NCBI GenBank assembly: GCA_002101235.1
Contig: LWTL01000121.1
Span: 1-64,000, forward strand
Direction of reading: 5' to 3'
Length of the DNA stretch: 64,000 nucleotides
Source of the DNA: Cycloclasticus sp. symbiont of Bathymodiolus heckerae
Lineage (GTDB): Bacteria > Pseudomonadota > Gammaproteobacteria > Methylococcales > Cycloclasticaceae
Shown: piece after piece, positions 62,760-64,000 of the stretch
Numbering within the stretch: the stretch's first letter is position 1
Layout of the letters: every line of letters begins with the position of its first letter
Notes under the pieces: generated by a model
Databases searched by the model: none
Seen by the model: the letters and a program-made list of their open reading frames with translations, nothing else
Told to the model about the DNA's origin: nothing
Position numbers and translations under genes: made by a program

Positions 62760-63908
62760 ATGAGAAAAGCAGTAATTATGGTTTTGTTATTATTGCCAAC
62801 GCTTATGATGGCGTCGCCAGAAAGTGAGAAAAAGAAACAACTGAACGTGTTGCGCGAGCGTATGCAGCGTGTTGAAAAAACAATTTCTTTGTCGCAGTTA
62901 TCGCAATCGAAAGAAGAAAAGGCGTTAAAAAAGGTTGATAAAGCATTAAGCGAATCAACGAAGAAGCTTCATTTTTTGAATAAAAAGCTTTCGGATACTC
63001 AGCAAAAAATAAAACGGCTTCAGCAGCAGCAAGTTGAATTAAAAGAAGGGATAAAAGAACAAAAAAACCTATTAGGTGAGCAACTAAAATCAGCTTACTT
63101 TATGGGCAAGCAACAACGCGTAAAGTTATTGTTAAACCAGCAAGACCCTGATCGCATGAGCAGAATTATGCAATATTATGACTATTTCAATCAAGCTCGG
63201 ATAAAAAGTGTTCAAACGCTAGAAGAAGATATTCAGCAGCTAAGTTTGTTGGAGGCGGCGTTAGCCGATAAACGGCGAGATTTAGCGTCGTTTGTTGAGG
63301 CGAAGCGTGCAGAAAATAAGAAGCTAGTAGAGTCTAAAAAAGTACGAAAAACAGTATTAGCGCAATTACACAAAAAGATAACAAATTCTTCGCAAGAACT
63401 TGCTGAGCTAAAAGAGAATGAAAAGCGTTTAACTAGCTTGTTAGCGAGTATTCGCCAAGCGATTAACGACATTCCGATTTTAGACCAGAAAAACAAACCA
63501 TTTCATCGTTTAAAAGGCAAAATGAACTGGCCGGTCAAAGGGCGGATACGCAATAGGTTTGGGAGCGCTCGAAAATCAGGGAGTTACGATGGCGTAGTGA
63601 TTTCTGCAAGCGAAGGCACGACCATTCGGTCTATATCACATGGTAGAGTAGTTTATGCTGATTGGTTGCGTGGTTATGGCCTATTAATTATTGTGGACCA
63701 TGGTTCGAAGTACATGAGTTTGTATGCGTTCAATGAAGGTTTGTACAAAGAAGTGGGTGATTGGGTTGAAGTGGGTGAAACGATAGCAACGGTCGGTGTG
63801 AGTGGCGGGCAGCAAAAAGCCGGTTTATACTTCAGCATTAGAAAAAATGGAAAGCCAGTGAATCCGGTTCATTGGTGTCGGGCGGCTAAAAAAGGTCGCG
63901 TCGGATAA
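62760..63908 (+). CDS. envC: Murein hydrolase activator EnvC
   Basis: 382 residues from the ATG at 62760 (AAAAGG before it); a TTG at 62724 would add 12 residues but spoils the signal peptide. Signal peptide to about MMASP, a long coiled coil (30-265), then a LytM/M23 domain. The usual catalytic HxH is replaced (LYAFNE), so it is a degenerate peptidase, as in EnvC, which activates amidases at septation. Standard position after gpmI. Confidence 0.93.
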   Translation: MRKAVIMVLLLLPTLMMASPESEKKKQLNVLRERMQRVEKTISLSQLSQSKEEKALKKVDKALSESTKKLHFLNKKLSDTQQKIKRLQQQQVELKEGIKEQKNLLGEQLKSAYFMGKQQRVKLLLNQQDPDRMSRIMQYYDYFNQARIKSVQTLEEDIQQLSLLEAALADKRRDLASFVEAKRAENKKLVESKKVRKTVLAQLHKKITNSSQELAELKENEKRLTSLLASIRQAINDIPILDQKNKPFHRLKGKMNWPVKGRIRNRFGSARKSGSYDGVVISASEGTTIRSISHGRVVYADWLRGYGLLIIVDHGSKYMSLYAFNEGLYKEVGDWVEVGETIATVGVSGGQQKAGLYFSIRKNGKPVNPVHWCRAAKKGRVG

Positions 63909-63928
63909 TAAAAGTAGATGGAGAGAAT

Positions 63929-64000
63929 ATGAATTTTTTACGTAAAACGTTGCCTGTGTTACTCGTTGGTGCTGCATTGGGTGTCATGCTGAGCGTTGGC
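63929..64000 (+). CDS. Start of an exported protein, probably C-terminal processing peptidase (partial)
   Basis: 24 codons to the window edge: MNFLRKTLPVLLVGAALGVM looks like a signal peptide; GGAGAG precedes the ATG. In many gammaproteobacteria the gene after envC is the S41 peptidase ctpA; that identity is inferred from position only. Confidence 0.5.
   Translation, partial: MNFLRKTLPVLLVGAALGVMLSVG

Overview
The window is a chromosomal segment around the replication origin of a moderately AT-rich gammaproteobacterium. The run rpmH-dnaA-dnaN-recF-gyrB, two ParB-type parS sites in recF, parAB, and a near-uniform switch of gene direction at dnaA all mark the origin. Gene content points to a marine methylotroph or hydrocarbon degrader of the Cycloclasticus/Methylophaga kind. 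The evidence is glutathione-linked formaldehyde oxidation, a methanethiol oxidase, and a ferredoxin/reductase pair of the type that serves aromatic-ring dioxygenases. The genus is an inference from gene content, not a search result.

Layout. 1-660: tail of an IS3-type transposase joined to a truncated dinB. 663-9558: a one-carbon/sulfur island. A methanethiol S-methyltransferase (MddA type) and a GlxA-type regulator lie opposite a run of methanethiol oxidase (SBP56/MtoX), SCO1, MauG-like dihaem protein, glutathione-dependent formaldehyde dehydrogenase, S-formylglutathione hydrolase, a DUF4202 protein and a secreted metallo-beta-lactamase-fold protein. The expected flow is methanethiol to formaldehyde, H2S and H2O2, then formaldehyde to formate, with MddA as a competing route to dimethyl sulfide. 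9.56-13.2 kb: a pldA remnant, msrB, an M18 aminopeptidase, a frameshifted nnrS and a small ICMT-type methyltransferase.

13.3-27.7 kb, all on the minus strand: glmS, glmU, the full atp operon, parB, parA, rsmG, mnmG. 27.85-34.5 kb: an accessory block breaking the usual mnmG-mnmE neighbourhood. It holds moxR (frameshifted), an inserted Rieske ferredoxin plus ferredoxin reductase on the other strand, a TPR protein, a DUF2461 protein, a DUF58 protein and a DUF3488 transglutaminase. 34.5-39.3 kb: an RRM protein, a secreted unknown, mnmE, yidC, yidD, rnpA (no ordinary start codon) and rpmH. 39.5-45.6 kb: dnaA, putative oriC, dnaN, recF, gyrB.

45.6-50.3 kb: a frameshifted small membrane protein, plsC-like, gmhB, glyS, glyQ. 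50.4-52.8 kb: a PP-loop tRNA-thiolation-like protein, a TusA-like protein and a CDF metal transporter. 52.8-57.6 kb: the nitrogen module glnA - DUF4124 gene (frameshifted) - ntrB - ntrC, with a sigma-54 promoter and two NtrC-like palindromes. 57.6-64 kb: a class 1B-like dihydroorotate dehydrogenase, trmL, gpsA, secB, a rhodanese, gpmI, envC and the start of a secreted protein, by synteny probably ctpA.

Four genes (nnrS, moxR, the 45.6-kb gene, the DUF4124 gene) each carry one single-base frame break in otherwise well-conserved sequence, and two more (dinB, pldA) are true remnants. Either the sequence has some indel errors or the genome is shedding accessory genes. No rRNA, tRNA or CRISPR array was seen.
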